Below the pieces are notes generated by a model that saw nothing but the letters and a program-made list of their open reading frames with translations, was not told the DNA's origin and ran no database searches. Below are positions 44,514 through 52,993 of a DNA stretch of 64,000 nucleotides, one piece after another. The stretch's first letter is position 1, and every line of letters starts with the position of its first letter. The DNA is from Hyphomicrobiales bacterium (GTDB lineage: Bacteria; Pseudomonadota; Alphaproteobacteria; Rhizobiales; Beijerinckiaceae), in contig JANXWK010000016.1 in the NCBI GenBank assembly GCA_025351165.1, positions 62,001-126,000 on the forward strand, given 5' to 3'. A program made the position numbers and the translations under genes.

Positions 44514-45332
44514 TCACCTTACTTTTAAAAGAGTTCTACTCTCAAAAAATTTAATTTCCTGGAGTTCGGGTGCGCTTAAAAGCGGATACAGAACTTTTGC
44601 CAATCGCTCACCCCATTTGATAGCATCCAGTTTTGAACTGATAAGATCATTACGCACTTCGATTAATGTGCTGGCAAGGCCCCGTTTTGTTGCATGGATG
44701 TTGAGCGTATCTCCTGACAAAGCTCCATCATAGGGCTGATTGTCACCCACCACTAAACTGCCAAGATTGCGAAGGGCCTCCAGCAGGCCAAGTGATAATC
44801 TTGGGTCATTATCCCATAAAATACCCACATGCCAAGGCCTTTCCTGGCTATTCATCACACGGGTAAAAGAATGGATGCTGATGAGCACAGGTATTTTTTG
44901 TACCGAAAGGCTTTTGTCGATAACAGTTTTTATGGCCTCATGATAGGGAATGTAAAACTGCTTCATGCGATGTTGGATGCCGGCATGGTCAATAGTTGCA
45001 TTGCCTTTGACGATTGCGCCATCAGATAGGCGCATGACAAGTGTTGGGTCGTCTGTTCCACGATTTGGGTCAATCAGAAGCCTTGAAAAACGCGAAAGCA
45101 CTGCAGGCGCATCAAAGGCTAAAGCCAAGGTTCTTGTGACGGTCTCAGCGCCAACATCATAGGCAATGTGACGGGTGTGATCATACTCTCGCAGGCCCAG
45201 ATTTTGATATATGTCAGGCATGGCATTTGAAGCATGGTCACATAAAAAAATGACTCCGGCCTGTACGGACCCACCAATAATTTCAAAAGCTTCCTGTTTG
45301 TCGTTCTCAATTTTTAAATAAGGCATATGCAT
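44514..45332 (-). CDS. N-formylglutamate amidohydrolase family protein
   Basis: 272 residues of the FGase family (PF05013), which hydrolyses N-formylglutamate or related amides. FLCDHASNAMPD, HIAYDVGAETVTRTLA, SRLLIDPNRG, the metal-ligand region ISIHSFTRVM and the C-terminal LIEVRNDLI are visible. It is not next to other histidine-degradation genes, so a role in histidine use (hutG) is doubtful. The set with DUF1244, DUF2312 and DUF1036 genes is a conserved alphaproteobacterial neighbourhood. Confidence 0.88.
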   Translation of the reverse strand: MHMPYLKIENDKQEAFEIIGGSVQAGVIFLCDHASNAMPDIYQNLGLREYDHTRHIAYDVGAETVTRTLALAFDAPAVLSRFSRLLIDPNRGTDDPTLVMRLSDGAIVKGNATIDHAGIQHRMKQFYIPYHEAIKTVIDKSLSVQKIPVLISIHSFTRVMNSQERPWHVGILWDNDPRLSLGLLEALRNLGSLVVGDNQPYDGALSGDTLNIHATKRGLASTLIEVRNDLISSKLDAIKWGERLAKVLYPLLSAPELQEIKFFESRTLLKVR

Positions 45333-45399
45333 CTGATAAAAGCCTGAAATTATATTTAAATTAGAGATGTGTTTAAATTAGACTTGGATATGGATCATA

Positions 45400-45927
45400 G
45401 TGTATCTAAATGTTTTCTATTCTCAAACCGGAAAAATTTCAGTGCTACGCGTTATTAAACTAATTTTTTTAAATGCTTCATGCTTTGTGTCGTTACTCTT
45501 TACAAGTAGTGCAAGCTATGCAGAATTACGTGTCTGCAATAAAACATCTGGGCGTATTGGGGTTGCCATTGGCGTTCAGCAGGGGCCAATCCGCATTACG
45601 CAGGGCTGGTTCAACATTAAAGCCAATACCTGTGAGGCACCCGTCAAAGAGGATTTAAAAGACGGCCCCTATTTTCTCTATGCAACCGATTATGATCGTG
45701 GCGGGGAGTGGAACGGTTCTGAACTCATGTGCGTCAGTGATCGCGAATTTTATATCGAAAACAGCAATGACTGCTATGCGCGCGGCTTTGACAAAGCTAG
45801 TTTTCGCCTGGTTTCAACCAAAGGCCTTAAAAATTGGACCCTGGATTTGAATGAATCTCAAACACCCACAAAACCAGTGGAGCCAAACGCAATGGACCAG
45901 ATAAACAAAACACCAAAACAGCCCTGA
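45400..45927 (+). CDS. Exported DUF1036 protein
   Basis: About 175 residues from a GTG at 45400; an internal GTG at 45442 is a possible alternative. A signal sequence (LIFLNASCFVSLLFTSSASYA) precedes the DUF1036 domain: ELRVCNKTSGRIGVAIGVQQ, ITQGWFNIKANTCEAPV, PYFLYATDYDRGGEW and the end CYARGFDKASFRLV. The domain has four to five cysteines, probably in disulfides, fitting a periplasmic location. Function unknown. In many Hyphomicrobiales this gene lies next to pyruvate kinase; no pyk gene is seen here. Confidence 0.88.
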   Translation: MYLNVFYSQTGKISVLRVIKLIFLNASCFVSLLFTSSASYAELRVCNKTSGRIGVAIGVQQGPIRITQGWFNIKANTCEAPVKEDLKDGPYFLYATDYDRGGEWNGSELMCVSDREFYIENSNDCYARGFDKASFRLVSTKGLKNWTLDLNESQTPTKPVEPNAMDQINKTPKQP

Positions 45928-45998
45928 AGATTCAGGATGCAAGCCTGTTTGAATAAAACTTAACATTGCAAAAACAACTGCCCTATGAAATATTTGCC

Positions 45999-46068
45999 TT
46001 GAGGCAGCTCATAGCGGGTGACAGGCATTTTTCGACCTGCTGAAGTGGTCGCGTCCTTCCTGCCTCAA
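45999..46068. repeat. Inverted repeat with 9-bp arms
   Basis: TTGAGGCAG at 45999-46007 and CTGCCTCAA at 46060-46068 are perfect inverted arms 52 bp apart, with a smaller inner stem (GACC/GGTC). The right arm overlaps the end of the MmeI-type remnant. On the minus strand a 22-codon frame from ATG 46028 to 45960 reads MPVTRYELPQGKYFIG..., protein-like but too short to trust. It may be an RNA hairpin, a scar or a gene scrap. Confidence 0.4.
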
Positions 46069-46654
46069 CCTCTTTTTTTTCTTAACCGTTTAACAGGCTC
46101 AGTCGCTTTGGTCACCAGATCAGCTGTGAGCTTTTTATAAAGCATGAAAAGATGTTCCACCCGCTCTCTATCACCGGCAAAGGGGGCTTTGCGGTAGAGC
46201 GCATCAACCGCCATATCAAGCGCCTTGTGCGCTTTGCGCAAATTGGGCGGCCTCACATCGGGATCATACAAATCCGCCAGTGTCGCGCCTTCATGCACAG
46301 CCCTTGCATTGAGCACGGCCTGCGCCAGTTTTTCAATGCGGATTTTGGCACAGGTGTTGATGTCAGGCCATAAAAATACTCAAGAACTTGTGTTCTCGCG
46401 GCTTTTAAATCCCGACTAGCAGGTTTTTGTTCAACAAGGAGTTTGCCTTTCCAGAACAGATCCAGAAAACCACGCTTGTTGCCAGCAAGTTTTACACTAT
46501 GCTCATAGGTTGCCACTCGCCTGCGCGAAACACCAAACAGCTCAAAAAAATCATTATAGAAACTTTGAGTTTGGCCACGCTCATATTGCGCGTCTTTCCA
46601 GCTATAGGCAAAACTTTCTGCTCTTGCCTTTATGTCATTCCAGTCCAGCCTCAT
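46065..46654 (-). pseudogene. Remnant of an MmeI-like type IIG restriction-methylation gene
   Basis: Two pieces in different frames. The N-terminal piece from 46654 reads MRLDWNDIKARAESFAYSWK, then FYNDFFELFGVSRRRVATYE and GFLDLFWKGKLLVEQKP, the nuclease-side N-terminus of MmeI-type proteins (about 900 residues when whole). It runs to about LEYFYGL near 46370. The C-terminal piece, in another frame and ending at 46065, reads KIRIEKLAQAVLNARAVHEG, then LADLYDPDVRPPNLRKAHKALDMAVDALY, the conserved end of the same family. The whole methyltransferase and target-recognition middle is missing at the junction, so the gene is dead. It sits next to hfq. Confidence 0.85.
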
Positions 46655-46693
46655 ATGCATGACCAGAATGACAAAAGGCGTGGCTTTCGCATA

Positions 46694-46951
46694 TTAAAGA
46701 CGGTCTGAACCTGGCTCTTCATTGCCTTCAAACAGCTGAATTGGCCCACCTGGCATGATTGTGGAAATAGCATGTTTGTAAACCAGCTGCGAGTGACCAT
46801 CGCGTCGAAGCAGAACACAGAAATTGTCAAACCAGGTAACTACACCTTGAAGTTTTACACCATTTACCAAAAATATGGTTAGGGGCATTTTTTGTTTACG
46901 GACATGATTTAAAAAAGTGTCCTGTAAATTTTGATTTCTTTCAGCAGCCAT
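46694..46951 (-). CDS. hfq: RNA chaperone Hfq
   Basis: Hexameric Sm-like protein pairing small RNAs with mRNAs. The 85-residue protein contains Sm1 ([21 protein letters not shown], then [18 protein letters not shown]) and Sm2 ([14 protein letters not shown]), with a short acidic C-terminal tail as in other alphaproteobacteria. It lies downstream of ntrX on the same strand, the usual order ntrY-ntrX-hfq, with a 187-bp gap carrying a 16-bp palindrome, so it probably also has its own promoter. Confidence 0.98.
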   Translation of the reverse strand: MAAERNQNLQDTFLNHVRKQKMPLTIFLVNGVKLQGVVTWFDNFCVLLRRDGHSQLVYKHAISTIMPGGPIQLFEGNEEPGSDRL

Positions 46952-47028
46952 TTTACGCCTATTCTTTCCAACTGCGTTCCGCCACGCAGTCTTTACACTA
47001 TAAATTGATAATTGCCTGAATCACACCA

Positions 47029-47044
47029 TTTGACAATTGTCAAA
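47029..47044. promoter_or_regulatory. Perfect 16-bp palindrome upstream of hfq
   Basis: TTTGACAATTGTCAAA is its own reverse complement and contains TTGA-N6-TCAA, the outer bases of FNR/FixK-type sites (consensus TTGAT-N4-ATCAA). It ends 78 bp before the hfq start. It also holds a -35-like TTGACA on either strand. Regulator unknown. Confidence 0.45.
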
Positions 47045-47138
47045 AATATTAACCAGACATAACTTTCCAACCCATACGTGTTTAGTTGGCTGAATACAAG
47101 TACCCCAAGAGTAACTAAATGTGCACCAGTACAAGCAA

Positions 47139-48521
47139 CTAAAGGACCTGTTTGTCCTGAACACTTAAAGACTTTAATTTACGATGCAAAGCCGAGCGTT
47201 CCATACCAATAAATTCAGCTGTACGAGAAATATTGCCCCCAAATCTGTTGATTTGTGCAATCAAATACTCACGTTCAAATATTTCCCTTGCGTCTCTAAG
47301 GGCCAGGCTCAGAAGTTTTTCACCTCCTGCTCCTGCTGGTAATGGTGGAAGACCGCTTCCAATATCTTGTGGCAGCATCTCAGGGCTTATTTCCTCATTG
47401 GCATCGCCAGTTGCCATAATCAGCAGGCGCTCAATGTTGTTGCGCAGCTGGCGGATATTGCCTGGCCAGTTATGGGCATGTAGAATGGCCAGTGCTCCTT
47501 CGCTTATTTTACGTAAAGGCAGCCCGCTGGTGGTTGAAATCTGTTCCATGAAATAATGGATAAGTTCAGAAATATCCTCACGCCGCTCGGCAAGAGAGGG
47601 CACACAGATAGGCACAACACTCAGACGGTGGAAAAGGTCTTCCCGAAACCGTCCATTCTGGATTTCATGCTGGAGGTCACGGCTGGAGGACGATACAATT
47701 CTCACATCCACAAAAACACGCGTTCCGCCCCCAAGACGCTGGAAGTTCTGCTCTGTAAGTACTCGCAGGATTTTCCCTTGAGTCTCCCTTGGCATATCAG
47801 CCACTTCATCAAGATACAAAGTGCCACCATGTGCCGCCTCCAGCGCACCCGTTACTCGGGCTTGTGTGGCAGAGCCTTCCACACCAAACAGGGCTTCTTC
47901 CATGAATTCTGGTGTGATTGCGGCTGCATTAAGCGCAATAAACGGGCCGGAGCTTCTGGCAGAGGCAGCATGTAGCGTACGGGCAGTCAGCTCTTTACCT
48001 GTACCAGAAGCACCTGAAATAAGCACACGCGCATTGGTTGGTGCAACACGCTCAATTTGCCCGCGCAGATTATTGACAACCGAAGATGAACCAATAATTT
48101 TATCAGTTTGCCCAGACTTGGTTTTAAGCTCTTTGATCTCCCGTTTAAGACTTGCAGCTTCCAAAGCCCGCTGCGCTACTAAAATCAGACGATCAACCTT
48201 GAATGGCTTTTCAATAAAATCATAGGCCCCTTTGCGTATAGCCGCGACAGCTGTTTCAATATTTCCGTGGCCTGAAATCATGACAACCGCAAGATCAGGG
48301 TGCAGCTTTTTAATAACTTCCAGCAGCTGTAACCCATCCATCTTGCTCCCCTGAAGCCAGATGTCTAAAAAAACAAGCTGAGGACGGCGCTTGCGGATTT
48401 CTTCCAGCGCCTCATCTGCCCCCCCTGCAATACGCGTTTTATAGCCCTCATCCTGCAATATGCCGGAGACAAGCTCCCGAATATCAGCTTCATCATCAAT
48501 GATCAGTATATCAGCATTCAT
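47139..48521 (-). CDS. ntrX: Response regulator NtrX
   Basis: 460 residues, NtrC-like: receiver with Asp53 in LVFLDIWLQG and Lys in FIEKPFKVD; AAA+ domain with Walker A GASGTGKELTAR and Walker B-like TLYLDEVADMPRETQGK; C-terminal Fis-type helix-turn-helix FGGNISRTAEFIGMERSALHRKL. In the L1 loop, where sigma-54 activators carry GAFTGA, this protein has FGVEGSATQARVTGALE, so it lacks that motif, as other alphaproteobacterial NtrX proteins do. Known roles of NtrYX include nitrogen and redox response and envelope regulation. Overlaps ntrY by ATGA. Confidence 0.95.
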   Translation of the reverse strand: MNADILIIDDEADIRELVSGILQDEGYKTRIAGGADEALEEIRKRRPQLVFLDIWLQGSKMDGLQLLEVIKKLHPDLAVVMISGHGNIETAVAAIRKGAYDFIEKPFKVDRLILVAQRALEAASLKREIKELKTKSGQTDKIIGSSSVVNNLRGQIERVAPTNARVLISGASGTGKELTARTLHAASARSSGPFIALNAAAITPEFMEEALFGVEGSATQARVTGALEAAHGGTLYLDEVADMPRETQGKILRVLTEQNFQRLGGGTRVFVDVRIVSSSSRDLQHEIQNGRFREDLFHRLSVVPICVPSLAERREDISELIHYFMEQISTTSGLPLRKISEGALAILHAHNWPGNIRQLRNNIERLLIMATGDANEEISPEMLPQDIGSGLPPLPAGAGGEKLLSLALRDAREIFEREYLIAQINRFGGNISRTAEFIGMERSALHRKLKSLSVQDKQVL

Positions 48522-50773
48522 CTGCGTTCATCCAAGTGTAGTTTTGAGGAGGTTAAATCCAGTTTAGGAAACCATAATCTGACACAGGCACCAAAGCCAC
48601 CCTGCCCGTTAGGCAACCCATCCAGTAGCTCAATGCCTCCGCCATGTTCTTCAAATATTTTTGCAACAATTGGCAGACCAAGTCCTGTGCCGCCTTCTCT
48701 GGTTGTCATATAAGGTTCAAGCAACCTGCGCCTGTTTTCTATTGGGAAACCTTTACCATTATCAGCAACCTCGAATATAATATTTCCATTCTGCATTGCG
48801 CTTAGGCTAAGCTTCACTAGGCCTGAGCCACGCTGAATGTTTGGCAGCTCACTTATACCCTCCGTGGCATTTTTTAAAACATTGGTCAGCGCCTGACTGA
48901 TGAGCCTGCGGTCAAACTTAACAGTTAGGGCATCATGAGGCAGATCATCTTCAAAATTTACATCTGGATAGCCAATTCGGCTCAAAAATAATACTTGCCT
49001 TGTACATTCAACCAGATTTTCATCTCCAAGCTGAGGTTTCGGCATACGTGCAAAGGAAGAAAATTCATCAACCATGCGTTTGATATCGTCAACCTGACGG
49101 ATAATCGTGTCGGTACATTGGTCAAAAATCTCACGGTCTTCTACAATCATCTTGCCATATTTGCGTTTCAGTCGTTCAGCAGAAAGCTGGATTGGCGTGA
49201 GTGGATTTTTAATTTCATGCGCAATCCGCCTTGCCACATCTGCCCAGGCAGAGGTACGCTGCGCCTGTACAAGATCGCTTATATCATCCAGCGTAACCAC
49301 AAACCCTCGTGCCCCTCCAGCGGCCTGTTCACTGGTTACGCGCACGTTCAGCGTCTGCTCTTCTCCCCCGCGCAGCACGCTTATCTGCCCCTGAATCAGT
49401 TTTTGGCGACCATTAAGGGCATCCTGCACCAGCAATTGGATAGACGGAAGAATCTCAGCCAGTTTCAGGCCTGTTGAAGTAGTAGAGCCAGAGGCTAGAA
49501 GCGCGTCTGCAACTGGATTTGTAACAGTTATGCGCCCCTGCTCGTCCAGCCCTATAACGCCTGCAGGAACACCAGACAGGACTGCCTCGGTAAAGCGGCG
49601 GCGCTTGTCAATGACCTGCGTGGCATTGGTTATTTTATTGTGCTGTCCGCGCAATTCTGATGTCATTTTGTTGAATGTAGTGCCAAGATGGGCAAGGTCG
49701 CCATCAATCCTGCGTACAGGCACCTGCGCATAGTAATTGCCAGAGGCCACTTCATCTGTTGCATGAATAAGCCGCCTGATGGGTGTGACCAAACGGTTTG
49801 CAAAATTCAGGCCTAGCCATGTGGCAACCAGCAGTAATATCAGTGCAATCAACGCATACATGCTCATGAAGTCAATCTGGCGTACCTCACGTACAAGTTC
49901 CAGCCTCTGATATTCATCTATTGCGGCTGAAGAATTTCGAAAAAATTCATTTGTCAGCGGATCAACAGCACGTGTCACAAGAAGATAGCCAGAAGACAGA
50001 TTACTAAGCTTACGCACAGAGCGCAGCGAACTTCCAGCAGTTAAGGTTGGACAGGCTGGACGTTCAGACTCAGCAACTTCAATTTCCAGCGGCGTTGGTG
50101 GATCTGGGTTTTCAAACCCATTGTTTAAAATGCCCTGAACAAGGCTGCCATCCGCTTTGACCACAGAGGCATAACCAAATTGTTGTGCCACAACACGCGA
50201 TAATATGAACTGCACAAAATATGCGCGATCCTCATCAAAAAGACTTTTTTGCGAACCCGTGCGAACCTTGATGGAAACAAACCTGTCTATGTCAGAGGCA
50301 ATACTGGCAGCATCGCGCTGCAAGCTGACACACTGAAGATCAACAAAAGCACGAGCAAAGCTGGAGGAGCTTTCAACAACTGAACGTATGGGGCCAAAAA
50401 ACCATGGTTGTAAGGCGCGATCCAACGTTATTGAGGCAACAACAGCCACAAGTATGGCAGGCAGGGCCGCAACAAGTGAGAACAGTCCAACCATTGTTGC
50501 GTGAAGGCGGGATCCTGCCTGGCCAGAGCGCCTTGCCCGCAGAACATTACGCGTTTCAATTGCCACAATGAGAAAAAGAACAAAAATCAGCAAGGAATTA
50601 GCCAGAAGCAGCCCATAGACAACCTCACGCGTTGGCACAATCGGCGTGATACCACCAATAATTAAGAAACTTGCCAGGCCAGATAACAGCGCCAGAACGA
50701 CAGTTACAGACCCGGTAAAACCCGTACGCCTCTCAGGGTCCTGAAGAATCGGCTGTATTATGCTACTATTCAA
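48518..50773 (-). CDS. ntrY: Sensor histidine kinase NtrY
   Basis: 751-residue membrane kinase. Several transmembrane helices lie in the first 120 residues, followed by a periplasmic sensor region, another helix about 300-320, HAMP (ANRLVTPIRRLIHATDEVASG), PAS (VLSGVPAGVIGLDEQGRITV), HisKA with phospho-acceptor in VARRIAHEIKNPLTPIQLSA, and HATPase with NVLKNATEGI, DNGKGFP and GGTGLGLPIV. This is the full NtrY architecture. It phosphorylates NtrX, which overlaps it. The 81-bp gap upstream to the secretin-like gene may hold the operon promoter. Confidence 0.95.
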   Translation of the reverse strand: MNSSIIQPILQDPERRTGFTGSVTVVLALLSGLASFLIIGGITPIVPTREVVYGLLLANSLLIFVLFLIVAIETRNVLRARRSGQAGSRLHATMVGLFSLVAALPAILVAVVASITLDRALQPWFFGPIRSVVESSSSFARAFVDLQCVSLQRDAASIASDIDRFVSIKVRTGSQKSLFDEDRAYFVQFILSRVVAQQFGYASVVKADGSLVQGILNNGFENPDPPTPLEIEVAESERPACPTLTAGSSLRSVRKLSNLSSGYLLVTRAVDPLTNEFFRNSSAAIDEYQRLELVREVRQIDFMSMYALIALILLLVATWLGLNFANRLVTPIRRLIHATDEVASGNYYAQVPVRRIDGDLAHLGTTFNKMTSELRGQHNKITNATQVIDKRRRFTEAVLSGVPAGVIGLDEQGRITVTNPVADALLASGSTTSTGLKLAEILPSIQLLVQDALNGRQKLIQGQISVLRGGEEQTLNVRVTSEQAAGGARGFVVTLDDISDLVQAQRTSAWADVARRIAHEIKNPLTPIQLSAERLKRKYGKMIVEDREIFDQCTDTIIRQVDDIKRMVDEFSSFARMPKPQLGDENLVECTRQVLFLSRIGYPDVNFEDDLPHDALTVKFDRRLISQALTNVLKNATEGISELPNIQRGSGLVKLSLSAMQNGNIIFEVADNGKGFPIENRRRLLEPYMTTREGGTGLGLPIVAKIFEEHGGGIELLDGLPNGQGGFGACVRLWFPKLDLTSSKLHLDERR

Positions 50774-50854
50774 TTGTTCAGCACCTGCGTGATTCTACAT
50801 GTTCTATGAGATTTATTTATCACAGTGTTGTGTTATTGCACCAACAATATTATT

Positions 50855-51481
50855 TTATTCACCCTTGCCAAACTTGATCACATTCGAATCCTTACCCCTG
50901 TAGATTACAAGTGGAGTTTCTGTTGGGCGAGCAGTGAGCCTGAAAGATGAAGGATCTCGACCATTTGCAAGCGCTGTAAGCGTCTGGCCAACCACCTCAT
51001 GAAAACGCGGCGGTCCAGAAACAGAAATGAGCTTGTTTCCCTGCGCAGGCTTGAGTGTAAACCGTGAAGTTGAAAGCCCCTGTCTCTCAAGCTCTTTTTT
51101 TAACGTGGCATACGGTACATCTTCAATTTTCATAAACCGTGTTACAGTTTCGGTTTCTGGTGTAAAATATAGTGCAAGACCATCATAATACCAGTCAATT
51201 GAATATTGTCTGGTAAGCGAATCAATAAAATCACGCGGGCTTGATGTTGAAACTGCCCCAGTTACTTTTTGCGTCAAGGCAGCACTGATGACAGTCTTGA
51301 ACTTTGTATTCGTGCCAAATTCCTGAAGAACCTGCCCAAGCTCCTGATCTTTTATGATATAGGGATAGGGCATAGAACCAAAATCAGGATCCTCTGCATA
51401 AACAGCACTGTGCAATATGCCTCCCAAAATAAAGGCAAGCACTATGGGTCTAAGCTTGTATCTGCAAAAAAACTGGGCCAT
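50855..51481 (-). CDS. NolW/RhcC1-like secretin N-domain protein
   Basis: 208 residues with a signal peptide (hydrophobic LAFILGGILHSAVYA, cleavage about residue 29). Residues 41-107 fit a secretin N0/STN-like fold: YIIKDQELGQVLQEFGTNTK and DFIDSLTRQYSIDWYYDGLALYF; 110-172 fit an N1 domain ending LISVSGPPRF. These motifs, especially WYYDG and VSGPPR, are those of type III secretion secretins (YscC/HrcC). The C-terminal barrel is absent. In rhizobia the secretin is split into RhcC1 (NolW), of this size, and RhcC2. No other T3SS gene is in the window, so it could also serve another secretin. Same strand as ntrYX. Confidence 0.75.
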   Translation of the reverse strand: MAQFFCRYKLRPIVLAFILGGILHSAVYAEDPDFGSMPYPYIIKDQELGQVLQEFGTNTKFKTVISAALTQKVTGAVSTSSPRDFIDSLTRQYSIDWYYDGLALYFTPETETVTRFMKIEDVPYATLKKELERQGLSTSRFTLKPAQGNKLISVSGPPRFHEVVGQTLTALANGRDPSSFRLTARPTETPLVIYRGKDSNVIKFGKGE

Positions 51482-51594
51482 GTTGAGTGAGCTTATAGTT
51501 AAAAAATGTGAAATTTATTAATAGGCTCAATTTAGCTTATCCTTGATACAAAAAATTCATAGCATGAGAAATAAATTTTAAGTACATTGGCAGA

Positions 51595-51972
51595 ATGAAC
51601 CAAAATGTACCAACAATCATATTCGTTTGCACAACATGTAGATCCGCAGGTGAAGCATTTGAACCAGAGACAGGCCGCTCCGGCTTTAAATTCTACGAAG
51701 CGCTTAAACACGCAATAGATGCCGATAAACGCTTTAAAATCCAGCCTGTTGAGTGCCTTAGTTCCTGCGATAAAAGCTGTAATGTGACATTTGCTGCTAA
51801 AAACAAATGGTCATACGGGTTTAGCGGGCTTGACGCCCTAAGCCAGACGCAGGATGTGATTGATGTTGCAAAACTTCATTACGAAACACCAGATGGTGTT
51901 ATCCCCTGGTTTGAGCGTCCAGAATCAATTCGGACAAAATCCACTAGTCGAACGCCTCCCTTGCCTACATGA
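51595..51972 (+). CDS. DUF1636 cysteine-rich protein
   Basis: 125 residues of DUF1636, thioredoxin-like 2Fe-2S or metal-binding proteins found near cobalamin and metal-homeostasis genes in alphaproteobacteria. Cysteines are arranged as C-T-T-C (Cys12, Cys15) and C-x3-C-x3-C (Cys54, Cys58, Cys62), which can hold a cluster or metal. The end is Ser/Thr/Pro-rich. No cobalamin gene is adjacent. It is divergent from the NolW-like gene and 70 bp before pyrB. Confidence 0.85.
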   Translation: MNQNVPTIIFVCTTCRSAGEAFEPETGRSGFKFYEALKHAIDADKRFKIQPVECLSSCDKSCNVTFAAKNKWSYGFSGLDALSQTQDVIDVAKLHYETPDGVIPWFERPESIRTKSTSRTPPLPT

Positions 51973-52042
51973 GGTCTGCCTAAATAAGTTACGCGTACCC
52001 CTTGGCAATAAGCTGAATAGCGGTTAAGAATTTTGTCTTGAT

Positions 52043-52993
52043 ATGACAGCCATCATAAACCCTTACGCTTTCAAACGCCGCCACCTGCTTGGCATTGAAG
52101 GCCTTAACCGCCCGGAAATTGAATCTTTGCTCGACATGGCAGAGGAAGCCGTTCTGGTCTCCCGCCAGGTTGAAAAGAAAAAAACAACATTGCGTGGGCG
52201 CACGCAGATCAATCTGTTTTTTGAACCCTCAACACGTACCCAGGCTTCATTCGAACTAGCTGGTAAACGCTTAGGCGCGGATGTCATGAATATGTCTGTG
52301 GCTTCAAGCTCTGTCAAAAAAGGCGAAACCCTGATTGACACTGCCATGACGCTGAACGCCATGCGGCCTGACATTATCGTTGTGCGCCATTCTGCTGCTG
52401 GCGCTGTGGAACTGCTTGCACGCAAGGTGGACTGTTCTGTCGTCAATGCTGGTGACGGCGCACATGAACACCCAACGCAAGCTTTGCTGGATGCCCTCAC
52501 CATACGTCGCAACAAAGGTAAAATTGAAGGGCTGGTTGTTGCCATCTGCGGCGATGTTTTACACTCGCGTGTGGCACGCTCCAATATGTTGTGCCTGGCA
52601 CAATTGGGCGCACGTGTACGTTTGGTAGGGCCACCCACATTATTGCCGGCAGGCCTTGCAGAACTTGGCTTTGAAACTTTTACCAACATGAAGCAGGGTC
52701 TTAAAGGCGCTGACATCATCATGATGCTGCGTTTGCAGCGTGAGCGCATGAATGGTGGATTTATTCCCTCAAGTAGAGAGTATTTCCGCTATTTTGGATT
52801 GGACCAGGAAAAGCTCAGCTTTGCCAAGCCAGATGCTCTGGTCATGCATCCAGGGCCTATGAACCGAGGCGTGGAAATTGACAGCACTGTTGCAGATGGT
52901 GCCCAGTCCCTCATACGTGAGCAAGTGGAAATGGGCGTTGCCGTACGCATGGCTGTGTTGGAGGCTTTGGCCAAAAGCCTGCCAGATGAATGA
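52043..52993 (+). CDS. pyrB: Aspartate carbamoyltransferase catalytic subunit
   Basis: Joins carbamoyl phosphate to aspartate in pyrimidine synthesis. The 316-residue protein has the carbamoyl-phosphate loop [11 protein letters not shown], the neighbouring-subunit loop [21 protein letters not shown] and the C-terminal [12 protein letters not shown]. An ATGA overlap couples it to the dihydroorotase-like gene. No pyrI is visible, so this is the class of ATCase that forms dodecamers with a dead dihydroorotase. Confidence 0.97.
   Translation: MTAIINPYAFKRRHLLGIEGLNRPEIESLLDMAEEAVLVSRQVEKKKTTLRGRTQINLFFEPSTRTQASFELAGKRLGADVMNMSVASSSVKKGETLIDTAMTLNAMRPDIIVVRHSAAGAVELLARKVDCSVVNAGDGAHEHPTQALLDALTIRRNKGKIEGLVVAICGDVLHSRVARSNMLCLAQLGARVRLVGPPTLLPAGLAELGFETFTNMKQGLKGADIIMMLRLQRERMNGGFIPSSREYFRYFGLDQEKLSFAKPDALVMHPGPMNRGVEIDSTVADGAQSLIREQVEMGVAVRMAVLEALAKSLPDE

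Noticed and set aside
50855..51600. A tandem TGTAAGG box in front of the NolW-like gene.
   Set aside because: I read the upstream 110 bp on the minus strand and found no TGTAAGG half site, so I do not place this gene in that regulon.
52063..52749. A 228-codon minus-strand frame inside pyrB.
   Set aside because: It is fully antisense to a clear pyrB gene and has no recognisable motif; long antisense frames are expected by codon bias.
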